DNA of 13,285 nt, taken from assembly GCA_902810755.1 (NCBI GenBank), contig CADDYT010000165.1, positions 1-13,285 of the forward strand, written 5' to 3'. Position numbers and translations under genes: made by a program. The notes beneath the pieces are model-generated. The model worked only from the letters and a program-made list of their open reading frames with translations. It was not told the origin of the DNA and did no database searches. The DNA comes from Chloroflexota bacterium. GTDB taxonomy: Bacteria > Chloroflexota > Ktedonobacteria > Ktedonobacterales > Ktedonobacteraceae. This document shows, piece by piece, positions 6,695 to 13,228 of this stretch (positions are counted from its first letter, which is position 1; each line of letters begins with the position of its first letter).

Positions 6695-7564
6695 TTACAC
6701 CGTTACCTGATCCTTAATCTTGTCGTAAATAGACTGGCTCACCACCTGTTGCAACTGCTCAACCGAGGTAAACGGCCCGTGCTGAGTACGATAATTCACA
6801 ATAGCCTGCGCGGTGGCGCTGCTGATATGCAGGGCCTGCCGCATCTCGTCGGCGCTGGCCGTATTGATATTGATGAGTTGCGTGTTGCCGGTGCTATTGC
6901 CAGGCCCAGGCTGCGGCACCCCGCCAGAATATGTTGGTGGGGTCTCGCCGATATGCACCACGTAAACCTCTTCCCCGTCGCTCAGTTTCGCCGCCAGGTT
7001 AAGGGCGACGAGGTTGGCGTTCGGCAATGGCCCGCCTGCCGCCTGTAACAGTTGATAGACGCGCGCATCGACCGGCAGGGTGTAGACGCCGGGATGTTTC
7101 ACCGCTCCCACAACATAAACAGTAATTGTATTTCCGCTGCTGCTAGAGCCGGTGGTTGAACTGTTGTTGCCGGTCGAACCGCCGCTAAAATTCTGCTGAG
7201 TTGTGGTGCTGGCCGGTGAAGCGGCGGGCGTAGCGCCATTCCAGGTGAAAAAGAGCGCGATGAGCAGGGCCAGCAGCAAGCCAGCGGCCACAACGCGCTG
7301 CCAGCGTTTCCGTTTCTCTGAAGCAGAGGCTGTCGTGTCGAGTTTGTCAACTGTCGTGAGAAGCGGGTCGACTGTTGATGTCGTCGCTATCGGCTGCGGT
7401 ACGGTTTGTTGCTGCGAGATTTCGTAGGCGGAGGTCGGCGCTACGGGCATGGGCGTGGAAGGCAGAACTGGCTGCCAGGGCGGCAAAGGCGATGATATGG
7501 CCGGTTGCCGGTGCCGACGGTCACGGTACGGCGGTGATGGTGGCGTTGGAATCATATCCTGCAT
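6695..7564 (-). CDS. comEA: ComEA-type DNA receptor: SLBB plus helix-hairpin-helix
   Basis: 289 residues from the ATG at 7564. The order is a Pro-rich, charged N-terminal region (1-85), one membrane helix (about 90-108, after KRKRWQR), a Ser/Thr/Gly-rich spacer (110-145), an SLBB domain (about 146-205, ITVYVVGAVKHPGVYTLP) and a second spacer. The C-terminal helix-hairpin-helix domain (229-289) contains LININTASADEMRQALHI and the family's I-x-x-YR-x-x-GPF. Family knowledge: ComEA binds incoming double-stranded DNA outside the membrane and passes it to ComEC. GGAGG is at 7572-7568. It is close (3 nt) to ATG 7564 and 12 nt from ATG 7555, so either may be used. An in-frame ATG at 7666 lies upstream of the promoter and is excluded. 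The roughly 85-residue cytoplasmic extension is longer than in Bacillus ComEA. Confidence 0.92.
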   Translation of the reverse strand: MQDMIPTPPSPPYRDRRHRQPAISSPLPPWQPVLPSTPMPVAPTSAYEISQQQTVPQPIATTSTVDPLLTTVDKLDTTASASEKRKRWQRVVAAGLLLALLIALFFTWNGATPAASPASTTTQQNFSGGSTGNNSSTTGSSSSGNTITVYVVGAVKHPGVYTLPVDARVYQLLQAAGGPLPNANLVALNLAAKLSDGEEVYVVHIGETPPTYSGGVPQPGPGNSTGNTQLININTASADEMRQALHISSATAQAIVNYRTQHGPFTSVEQLQQVVSQSIYDKIKDQVTV

Positions 7565-7591
7565 CCCCCTCCAGTATGCTTGAATGGCGCA

Positions 7592-7621
7592 AGCATAGCA
7601 GGCAGGGATTATTGTTGTCAA
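7592..7621 (-). promoter_or_regulatory. Near-consensus promoter of comEA-comEC
   Basis: On the minus strand: perfect TTGACA (7621-7616), an 18-nt spacer, and TATGCT (7597-7592) preceded by TGC, making an extended -10. The expected start is near 7585, about 20 nt before the first comEA ATG. It looks like a housekeeping-sigma promoter with no sign of a dedicated competence box. Confidence 0.65.
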
Positions 7622-7648
7622 GTATTTTGTAGCCTCAATTGTCGCACT

Positions 7649-7668
7649 TTTTGAAAAATGCTTCAAAA
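7649..7668. promoter_or_regulatory. AT-rich inverted repeat in the divergent region
   Basis: TTTTGAA (7649-7655) and TTCAAAA (7662-7668) form 7-bp arms around AAATGC. It lies between the comEA promoter and the divergent gene at 7774, in the AT-rich part of the 209-bp gap, so it could be a shared regulator site. No convincing plus-strand promoter was found in this gap. Confidence 0.3.
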
Positions 7669-7773
7669 TATAGCTCTACCTGTCGGCAAATAGCCGGGTC
7701 AACCTTCATGCAGATGCAGGCGTGATTCTTACTGAGGGTAAAGAACGTCTGTTTGTGGAGAAGGAGATTATTG

Positions 7774-8457
7774 ATGAGTCAGAGCGATCAACAGAACTGG
7801 CAAGGTGGGCAGGCCGGACGGTCCGCGCAGGACTGGCCGTACTATGGCAACGTGCCGCCAGGGGGGGCGTGGTGGTCAGGGAGCGGTCGAAGCGATCTCG
7901 GCAACTATCAGCCCTACCAGCCCTATGTGCGCATCCCTGACGGAGGCTGGTATGGCCCATATGGCTACGGTGGCTATGGTGGCGGCTATGGTCAGGGGAA
8001 TCCTCCGGGCTATGTTCCCGGTAGCTACCTCTGGAATGGGCCTGGCTATGGCACTATGGCCCCGCCAACCGGTCCGCGTTGGAATGGCCCGGCCTTTGCC
8101 GGACACTATAACAACGCCGGGCCGCGCTTCGTTGGCCCTGTACCCCAGGGTGGAGCGGGCTATCAGCAGCAGATGAGAAATTCGCCCTGGGGGCCGGGCC
8201 TCTACAACTACAGCTACCCCGGCCCGTATGGCTACTGGTGGAATGCTGGCCTGGGCTATAACAACTACGCCTGGAATGGCACAGGCTGGAATACCCCCAC
8301 CGGCTATGTCTGGAACGGCCCCTATCAGGGCGGTGGGTATGTTGGTTCCTCGTACTACGGTGGTCCTTATGAACAGGGTGGTAGCGAGGGCGGCCTGTCA
8401 GAGGGCGCGACGGCCCTCAACGAAACCGGCCAGCCGAACACCGGTCAGGGCAGTTAA
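7774..8457 (+). CDS. Low-complexity Gly/Tyr/Trp/Pro-rich protein with Trp-Asn motifs
   Basis: 227 residues, almost wholly low complexity and rich in Gly, Tyr, Pro, Asn and Trp, with few charges and no Cys. No signal peptide or membrane helix is visible. A GYGGYGGGYGQG segment lies at 64-75. Six Trp-Asn dipeptides (W87, W103, W156, W167, W172, W180) sit in Y-x-WNGP-like contexts, the clearest repeated motif. The tail (200-227) is acidic and Ser/Thr/Gly-rich. I do not recognise a family. The composition, with many aromatic stickers and Gly spacers, is that of proteins that self-associate into condensates, coats or matrices; this is inference. ATG 7774 follows AAGGAG by 7 nt. A hairpin terminator at 8471 ends the unit. 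The motif GWNTP recurs in the 9846-10703 protein, linking the two. Confidence 0.75.
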   Translation: MSQSDQQNWQGGQAGRSAQDWPYYGNVPPGGAWWSGSGRSDLGNYQPYQPYVRIPDGGWYGPYGYGGYGGGYGQGNPPGYVPGSYLWNGPGYGTMAPPTGPRWNGPAFAGHYNNAGPRFVGPVPQGGAGYQQQMRNSPWGPGLYNYSYPGPYGYWWNAGLGYNNYAWNGTGWNTPTGYVWNGPYQGGGYVGSSYYGGPYEQGGSEGGLSEGATALNETGQPNTGQGS

Positions 8458-8470
8458 ATACAGAGAGGGC

Positions 8471-8503
8471 AGGAGCAGTGCGGCCTTCGCGCGCATTGCT
8501 CCT
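8471..8503 (+). terminator. Strong hairpin terminator after the Trp-Asn protein gene
   Basis: AGGAGCAGTGCG (8471-8482) pairs with CGCATTGCTCCT (8492-8503) over 12 bp with one G-U pair and a 9-nt loop. It is followed by a weakly T-rich GTTCATATTT and begins 14 nt after the stop codon. Confidence 0.65.
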
Positions 8504-8557
8504 GTTCATATTTAAGTCAACTATAAAACGAAAAACTGAATAATTTTTACTTTTTCT

Positions 8558-8588
8558 TTGCTCGTCTGTTTCTATTCGGTATAGAAAC
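8558..8588 (+). promoter_or_regulatory. Weak promoter overlapped by a perfect inverted repeat
   Basis: TTGCTC (8558-8563) and TATAGA (8580-8585) with a 16-nt spacer could be a weak promoter for the gene at 8685. GTTTCTAT (8568-8575) and ATAGAAAC (8581-8588) form a perfect 8-bp inverted repeat with a TCGGT centre, overlapping the -10. That is the arrangement expected of a repressor operator. The surrounding 8510-8600 is AT-rich compared with the genes. Confidence 0.4.
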
Positions 8589-8684
8589 TTTTCGCGCACG
8601 ATTTTCGTGATAGTTGTGGTGGCTGCCGGTTCCAGGTGCCAACCGGGTATCTCTACAGAACGCAAGCCAGAAGGAGGGTGGCAG

Positions 8685-9674
8685 GTGCCAGGAAAACAGC
8701 AGACAGAGCTAAAAAGGGCGGAAGGGCAGCAGGCACAGCTCACGCCAATCGACGATGTTGTTTTTGATCTGGTGAGCGCGGTCTACCATGCGCTGCAAAA
8801 TGCCTCTTCCTGCTCCATTTATGCCGGTGATGCTCAACTTGCCGGTGAACTGCAGCTCGCCCGGTTTTTCTGGCAGAAACAGCAAGAGGAAGGGGAAGCA
8901 GCCGATAGTGCCGGGGAGTTACTCTCTCGCCTGCTGAGTGGGGGCCAGGCGGTTCAGCAACAGGCCCATATGGAGTTTCCGTCTCGGTTTCGGGGGCAGA
9001 GCTATCAGGGTCAGTATGGCGGCGGCTTTGCCTCTCGCTTTCAGGGAGGGCAGGGGAACTATCTCGGTCGGCTGGCGAACTTTTCATGGCAAGCGACAGG
9101 CGCTCCTGATGTCACCTATGATCTGGTGAGCCTGCTCTATCATTCGTTAGAGGCCGCGCAGCGATGCAAGACCTCGATACAGAATGCGCAGCAGGCAGGC
9201 CAGGACTATCAGCATATTGTGCAGTTCTATCAGAAGCTGTATCGAGAAGAGGCCGACGCGGCTAATCGTGCAAAGCAACTGCTTGCGCCACGATTGCCTC
9301 AGAGCGCGGTTTCCGACCCTCCGTCCCGACCGTCTGATCCTGGTGGCGGCAGTGGCGATGGGAACGGCGGGGACGAGCATGAGCAGGTAACCCAACCGTT
9401 TGTGGGTGGGGGCGAGGCGCAGAGCGAGGAGTTTCCACAGTATCAGGCGGGTGGGTATCCCGGCGGTTTGAGTCAGAGCTGGCAATATGAGGGTGGAACG
9501 GTTGCCGGTGGCATTGGCCAGCCCGGCACACCACAGGGTGGCGCAGGCCCGGGTGGCGAAGAAACTGGTGGCACGGTCGCTGCTGGCCTGGGGATAGGCC
9601 CGGACCTCGTCGGCGGCACAGGGACAGGTGGGACAAGTCCAGGTTCCGAGGTATCACCTGAAGAGACCCCGTGA
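8685..9674 (+). CDS. Dumbbell protein A: two helical domains plus Gly-rich linker and tail
   Basis: 329 residues with two copies of a roughly 60-residue all-helical domain. Copy 1 (24-84) reads VFDLVSAVYHALQNA ... ELQLARFFWQKQQEE. Copy 2 (142-204) reads VTYDLVSLLYHSLEAA ... KQLLAPRLP. A Gln/Gly/aromatic linker (85-140) joins them, and a Gly-rich acidic tail (about 205-329) has GGTGTGGTSPG-like stretches. Each domain looks like a helix-turn-helix hairpin. The pattern YDL-x-S-x-x-YH-x-L-E-x-A recalls ferritin-like helical proteins, but canonical iron-ligand ExxH motifs are not present. No signal peptide or membrane helix is seen. GTG 8685 is chosen because AAGGAGG lies 7 nt upstream. It is paralogous to the next gene. 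Function unknown; a scaffold or self-assembling role is inference. Confidence 0.75.
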   Translation: MPGKQQTELKRAEGQQAQLTPIDDVVFDLVSAVYHALQNASSCSIYAGDAQLAGELQLARFFWQKQQEEGEAADSAGELLSRLLSGGQAVQQQAHMEFPSRFRGQSYQGQYGGGFASRFQGGQGNYLGRLANFSWQATGAPDVTYDLVSLLYHSLEAAQRCKTSIQNAQQAGQDYQHIVQFYQKLYREEADAANRAKQLLAPRLPQSAVSDPPSRPSDPGGGSGDGNGGDEHEQVTQPFVGGGEAQSEEFPQYQAGGYPGGLSQSWQYEGGTVAGGIGQPGTPQGGAGPGGEETGGTVAAGLGIGPDLVGGTGTGGTSPGSEVSPEETP

Positions 9675-9744
9675 AGGGCTATTACGTGGCGCTGCGGAAT
9701 GTGGATCATCCCATAAGTACCTGAGAGGCGATGCCAGGGGTTAG

Positions 9745-9771
9745 AGGTCGGGAAGATGGAGGAGCCGACCT
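9745..9771 (+). other. Leader hairpin upstream of dumbbell protein B
   Basis: AGGTCGG (9745-9751) and CCGACCT (9765-9771) form a 7-bp stem whose 13-nt loop is purine-rich and contains GGAGGAG. It lies in the 171-nt gap between the two paralogous genes. It has no T-run, so it may be a processing or leader structure rather than a terminator. Confidence 0.3.
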
Positions 9772-9845
9772 GACTCTTCTGGCAGAGTAAGGTGGTCGAA
9801 CGTAATGTAGTGTCAGTAAACGACTTCGAGGAGGAATTAGGATAC

Positions 9846-10703
9846 ATGACAACGCACGAACACCAGCAGACTGGTACAAGTAATATCGATTATGATCTGG
9901 CGAGCGTGATCTATCACTCGCTTGAATCCGCGCTGTCGTCGTCCATCTATGTGACTGATGCACAGTGGATTGGCGACCCGGAACTGGCTCGTTTCTTCTG
10001 GAACAACCAGCAAGAAGACCGGCGGTGCGCTGATCTGGCCGAAGCTTTACTCAGCCAGCGTCTGAGCAAGGAGCAACAAGGCCAGCAAGGTCAGCAGGGC
10101 CAGCAGGGCCAGTTTGGTGGCGGCTACGGCTATGGCCCCGGCATGTACGGTGGCGGCTACGGCTATGGTCGCGGCATGTACGGTGGCGGCTATGGTGGCT
10201 ATGGCCCCGGCATGTACGGTGGCTATGGTGGCGGCTGGAACACTCCCGGCATGTATGGCGGCTACGGCTATGGCCCCGGCATGTACGGTGGCGGCTACGG
10301 CTATGGTGGCTATGGCCCTGGCATGTATAGCGGCACGTATGGCGGTGGCATGTATGGTGGCACCGGCGTTCCGACGCTGCGGCAGGTCACTGGTACCAGC
10401 GATGTGACCTATGACCTGATCAGCACGCTCTACCATGCGGCAGATGCGGCTTTGATCTACCATAAGTACATCCAGGATGCCCAGCAAGCCAACGATCAGG
10501 ATGCCGTCAAATTCTTGCAGGACATTCAGGGGAAGTGCAAGCAGCGTGCCGAGCGCGCCAGGCAGTTACTGGCTCCTCGCCTGAGCCATAAGAGGTGGCG
10601 GCTGAGCCAGTTCCGGAGCCAGCAGAGCAGCCAGCAGAAGCAAACCGCCAGCGCGGGCGCTGGTTCCAGCAGCAGTTCGCAAAGCTCAGGTTCCGGTTCA
10701 TAG
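9846..10703 (+). CDS. Dumbbell protein B: two helical domains joined by a GYG-repeat linker
   Basis: 285 residues. Helical domain 1 (about 15-73) starts IDYDLASVIYHSLESAL and includes ELARFFWNNQQEDRRCADLAEALLSQRL in its second helix. It is followed by a Gln-Gly tract (76-90), a linker of Gly, Tyr, Met and Pro (91-172) made of GGYGYGPGMYG-type repeats, helical domain 2 (about 186-246; DVTYDLISTLYHAADAAL to ARQLLAPRL), and a basic then Ser/Gln-rich tail (247-285). It is a clear paralogue of the preceding gene, with the same domain order but a different linker. The linker's GWNTP (130-134) also occurs in the 7774-8457 protein. ATG 9846 has AGGAGG 11 nt upstream; an in-frame GTG at 9792 has a poorer site. 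No secretion signal is seen. Function unknown; multivalent assembly is inferred from the architecture. Confidence 0.78.
   Translation: MTTHEHQQTGTSNIDYDLASVIYHSLESALSSSIYVTDAQWIGDPELARFFWNNQQEDRRCADLAEALLSQRLSKEQQGQQGQQGQQGQFGGGYGYGPGMYGGGYGYGRGMYGGGYGGYGPGMYGGYGGGWNTPGMYGGYGYGPGMYGGGYGYGGYGPGMYSGTYGGGMYGGTGVPTLRQVTGTSDVTYDLISTLYHAADAALIYHKYIQDAQQANDQDAVKFLQDIQGKCKQRAERARQLLAPRLSHKRWRLSQFRSQQSSQQKQTASAGAGSSSSSQSSGSGS
10071..10115 (+). repeat. In-frame Gln-Gln-Gly coding repeat
   Basis: CAGCAAGGC-like 9-bp units encode about four successive GQQ steps (residues 76-90 of dumbbell protein B), forming a flexible hinge directly after helical domain 1. Confidence 0.8.
10116..10361 (+). repeat. In-frame GYG-GMYG coding repeats, about 33-bp unit
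   Basis: Imperfect tandem units of about 33 bp (GGCGGCTACGGCTATGGC then CCCGGCATGTACGGT) encode GGYGYGPGMYG and variants. GMY occurs seven times at 9-15 residue steps. The units share codon choice, suggesting expansion by slippage or unequal crossover, and copy number may vary between strains. Confidence 0.85.
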
Positions 10704-10733
10704 AACTGGCCAGATACTTACAGGGCGGTGAAA

Positions 10734-10802
10734 AGGCTGCTGTAGCCTCTTTAAGCCCTCTTGACTGCTGCGCTTGCTTCGTCCTCCCCACGTTGAGGGA
10801 GG
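10734..10802 (+). other. Two small hairpins in the 212-nt gap after dumbbell protein B
   Basis: AGGCT/AGCCT (10734-10738, 10744-10748), followed by CTTTAAG, is a weak terminator candidate 30 nt after the stop. A second stem CCTCCC/GGGAGG (10783-10788, 10797-10802) follows. Neither has a proper T-run. I see no gene in this gap. Confidence 0.3.
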
Positions 10803-10876
10803 GCGCGGCAGGCGATTCCCTGTCTATCACATCTCTACCTGTATGAAATGTCAGCTACAACAATGAGGTGTTACAC

Positions 10877-10895
10877 GCCATCATTTCATGATGGC
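10877..10895 (+). promoter_or_regulatory. Palindrome before the DUF2267 gene
   Basis: GCCATCAT (10877-10884) and ATGATGGC (10888-10895) are perfect 8-bp arms around TTC, ending 10 nt before the Shine-Dalgarno site GGAGG (10906-10910). It could be an operator or a leader hairpin affecting translation. Confidence 0.4.
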
Positions 10896-10915
10896 CGACT
10901 AGTCTGGAGGATGAG

Positions 10916-11347
10916 ATGAAAGCTGACGAATTCTTTGTTGATGTTATGCATCTTGCGGGTTTGCCTTCGCGCGAGGCTGCGGTGAACGCAGTGCGCTCCA
11001 CGCTGGTAACTCTGTCTGAACACCTGGCGGGCGGGGAGCCGGGCAATCTCGCTGCACAATTGCCGCACGATATTGCCATCTACCTCAACCAGCCGGGAGT
11101 GCCACACGCCGAGAGTTTTGATCTGCACCAGTTCTTCCAGCAGGTAGCCGAGCGCGAGGGCGTCAGCTACCAGCAGGCCGAGCGCGATGCCAGGGCGGTG
11201 ATTCAGGTCTTGAGCAGTTCCGTGACTCGTGGCCTGATACAGAATGTGCAATCACAGCTTCCCCCCGGCATGAAGGCACTCTTTGATGTACCGATTGCCC
11301 AGCCGAATACGCAGCCCAATACCAGTCAAACTACTGCTAATCCGTAG
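10916..11347 (+). CDS. DUF2267 family protein
   Basis: 143 residues matching the DUF2267 pattern: an internally duplicated helical protein. The first half contains DEFFVDVMHLAGL (4-16), AVRSTLVTLSEHLAGGE and NLAAQLPHDI. The second repeats the plan with HQFFQQVAEREGV, DARAVIQVLSSSV and VQSQLPPGMKALF. The conserved AQLP/SQLP at the end of each half is typical. Members are small, cytoplasmic, widespread in Actinobacteria and Chloroflexota and often found among stress-related genes, but their biochemical role is unknown. GGAGG lies 5 nt before the ATG. The gene stands alone, 212 nt after the dumbbell gene and 162 nt before the esterase gene, with a palindrome just upstream. The short tail (125-143) is Asn/Gln/Thr-rich and probably disordered. 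Confidence 0.88.
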   Translation: MKADEFFVDVMHLAGLPSREAAVNAVRSTLVTLSEHLAGGEPGNLAAQLPHDIAIYLNQPGVPHAESFDLHQFFQQVAEREGVSYQQAERDARAVIQVLSSSVTRGLIQNVQSQLPPGMKALFDVPIAQPNTQPNTSQTTANP

Positions 11348-11413
11348 ACGTTTCCCTGGCCTGATCTGCTGCCGTTTCTGTCGGCGGGGAGAGCGATGAG
11401 CAAACCTTTTTGT

Positions 11414-11441
11414 CAGCGGGGATAGACATCAATCCCCGCTG
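11414..11441 (+). terminator. Perfect 10-bp hairpin between DUF2267 and esterase genes
   Basis: CAGCGGGGAT (11414-11423) and ATCCCCGCTG (11432-11441) pair perfectly around an 8-nt loop. It starts 67 nt after the DUF2267 stop and ends 68 nt before the esterase start. A TTTTT run precedes rather than follows it, so it may be a terminator without T-run or a leader structure of the esterase gene. Confidence 0.45.
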
Positions 11442-11509
11442 CATATCTTGCGGAAATGACGCTGAAGGAGCATGTCGTCGGGATGAGCCCCTATGAGAGG
11501 AGAGCGAAT

Positions 11510-12871
11510 ATGGCAGTTTCACCAGTGATTACAACGGATATCGTTACAGATACCATCCGTGAGTTTGCGCACCCGTTGACCGGCGCGGCAACCGATTACG
11601 ATCCGCTACTGAATTTGATCGGCGATGCTCACTTCGTCCTGATTGGCGAGGCCTCACACGGCACCCACGATTTCTACCAGCAGCGGGCTGAGATCACGAA
11701 GCGTTTGATCAAAGAGAAAGGCTTCTCCGTTGTCGCCATTGAAGGCGACTGGCCCGATGCATACCGCGTCAATCGCTATGTGCGCGGCCTCGATAATATT
11801 GCCTCGGCCAACGATGCGCTTTCGGACTTCAAACGCTTCCCCTCCTGGATGTGGCGCAACACCGTCGTCCTTGATTTTGTGCAGTGGCTGCGCAAGTACA
11901 ACGATTCCCTGCCACAGAATGGTCGGAAAGTCGGCTTCTACGGCCTTGATCTCTATAGTCTCTATACCTCAATCGAGGCCGTTCTCAACTATCTCGATAA
12001 GACCGACCCGGAGGCGGCCCGGCGCGCGCGCAAACGCTATGCCTGCTTCGACCAGTTTGGCGAGGATACACAGGCATATGGCTATGCCGCCGGCTTTGGC
12101 TTTGTTCCTTCCTGTGAGCAAGAGGTCATTCGGGAACTGGTAGACCTGCAAAAGACGATGGGCCAGAAGGTGAAACATAAAGGTCGGCAGGCGGAAGATG
12201 AATACTTTTTCGCCGAACAGAACGCGCGCGTTGTTAAGGATGCCGAGGAATACTATCGCACCATGTTTGAGGGCCGCGTCTCCTCCTGGAATTTGCGTGA
12301 CCGCCACATGGCCGGAACGCTCAACGACCTCGTCTCCTTCCTCGATCGGTTCAATGGCGCGGGCAGCACCAGGGCCGTTGTCTGGGAACACAACTCTCAC
12401 CTCGGCGATGCTCGTGCTACCTCGATGGGAACGGATGGTGAATGGAATGTGGGCCAGCTGGTGCGTGAAAAGTACGGTCGCGACTCCGTCTTAATCGGCT
12501 TCACCACCTACACCGGCACCGTCACCTGCGCCTCTGACTGGGATCAGCCGACCGAGCGCAAGCGCGTGCGCCCCGGCCTGCGCGGCAGCTACGAACTGCT
12601 CTTCCACGAGACCAACATGCCGCGCTTCCTGCTGCCCATGCGCGGCAATGACACGCTCTCGACAGCCCTGCACGGTCCGCGCCTGGAACGCGCTATCGGC
12701 GTCATCTATCTCCCGCAGACTGAGCGTATCAGCCACTACTTCAACGCCCGCCTGCCGGAGCAGTTCGACGCCATCATCCACCTCGACGAAACCCACGCCC
12801 TTGAGCCGCTCGACCGCTCCTCCCAGTGGGAAGCTGGCGAAGTTGAAGAAACCTTCCCCACCGGCCTCTAA
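11510..12871 (+). CDS. Erythromycin-esterase-family hydrolase
   Basis: 453 residues, the full length of PF05139 proteins. The family's catalytic features are visible: LIGEASHGTHDF (44-55, with Glu47 and His50), AIEGDWPDAYRVNRYVRG (76-93, Glu78), RDRHMAGTLNDLV (263-275, His266) and VVWEHNSHLGDA (290-301, His294 and His297). Well-studied EreA/EreC open the macrolide ring by hydrolysis. This chromosomal branch (GDWPDAYRVNRYVRG, HMAGTL) resembles the broad environmental group that includes the esterase domain of Mycobacterium Rv2030c, for which macrolide activity should not be assumed. No signal peptide is seen, so it is cytoplasmic. ATG 11510 follows GAGGAG by 7 nt; an in-frame ATG at 11456 would add 18 residues but has a poor ribosome site. 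The gene ends 61 nt before the right repeat cluster. Confidence 0.9.
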   Translation: MAVSPVITTDIVTDTIREFAHPLTGAATDYDPLLNLIGDAHFVLIGEASHGTHDFYQQRAEITKRLIKEKGFSVVAIEGDWPDAYRVNRYVRGLDNIASANDALSDFKRFPSWMWRNTVVLDFVQWLRKYNDSLPQNGRKVGFYGLDLYSLYTSIEAVLNYLDKTDPEAARRARKRYACFDQFGEDTQAYGYAAGFGFVPSCEQEVIRELVDLQKTMGQKVKHKGRQAEDEYFFAEQNARVVKDAEEYYRTMFEGRVSSWNLRDRHMAGTLNDLVSFLDRFNGAGSTRAVVWEHNSHLGDARATSMGTDGEWNVGQLVREKYGRDSVLIGFTTYTGTVTCASDWDQPTERKRVRPGLRGSYELLFHETNMPRFLLPMRGNDTLSTALHGPRLERAIGVIYLPQTERISHYFNARLPEQFDAIIHLDETHALEPLDRSSQWEAGEVEETFPTGL

Positions 12872-12991
12872 TTTTGAGAAGTGCGTGAGCGTCCCACCAG
12901 CGCCTCGAGAACCGACGCGAGAGGCCAGCGACCAGGCCACCGGCAAGGGGTGGCCCTCACAGGCGTTAACTTAAGCCCGTGCGAGCGCCCG

Positions 12992-13018
12992 GCAGGCCAC
13001 CCCTGGCGGGTGGCCTGC
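12992..13018. repeat. Perfect 11-bp-arm palindrome
   Basis: GCAGGCCACCC (12992-13002) and GGGTGGCCTGC (13008-13018) flank CTGGC. It is the best-preserved hairpin of the family in the window. The following about 75 bp (to 13087) matches 48-121 in the left cluster in the same orientation. Confidence 0.9.
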
Positions 13019-13228
13019 GGCGGCCTGAAGTTAACGCCTATGGGGGTGGCCCTACTCTAGACGGCCCGTCCACAGGCCACACGGGACTATCGTAGAGAGT
13101 GAGTAGGGTACCCCCAGAAGCGGTAACTGAAGCCCGTGCGAGCGCGAAGCAGACCACCCGCCAGGGGTGGCCCTGCTCTATGCGATAGCGGTTGTGCCGC
13201 TGGTGGAGGGGTCGTATATAGTAGGGCC

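Noticed and set aside
7565..7666. Longer comEA with a start at 7666
   Set aside because: The extra 34 codons cover the promoter's TTGACA and -10, and the strong GGAGG lies after them, so translation should begin at 7564 or 7555.
8607..8684. Longer start for dumbbell protein A at 8607
   Set aside because: There is no ribosome site there, while GTG 8685 has AAGGAGG at ideal spacing. The extension lies in the AT-rich promoter/operator region.
8685..10703. Classifying the helical domains as ferritins or rubrerythrins with an iron centre
   Set aside because: The helical pattern is suggestive, but the Glu and ExxH ligand pairs expected for a di-iron site are not visible in the four copies.
11510..12871. 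Naming the esterase ereA or ereB
   Set aside because: Family membership is clear, but the sequence does not show macrolide specificity, and there is no resistance context.
12491..12946. A 151-codon minus-strand frame opposite the end of the esterase gene
   Set aside because: It runs from the repeat region into the esterase coding sequence without any recognisable motif; a shadow frame.
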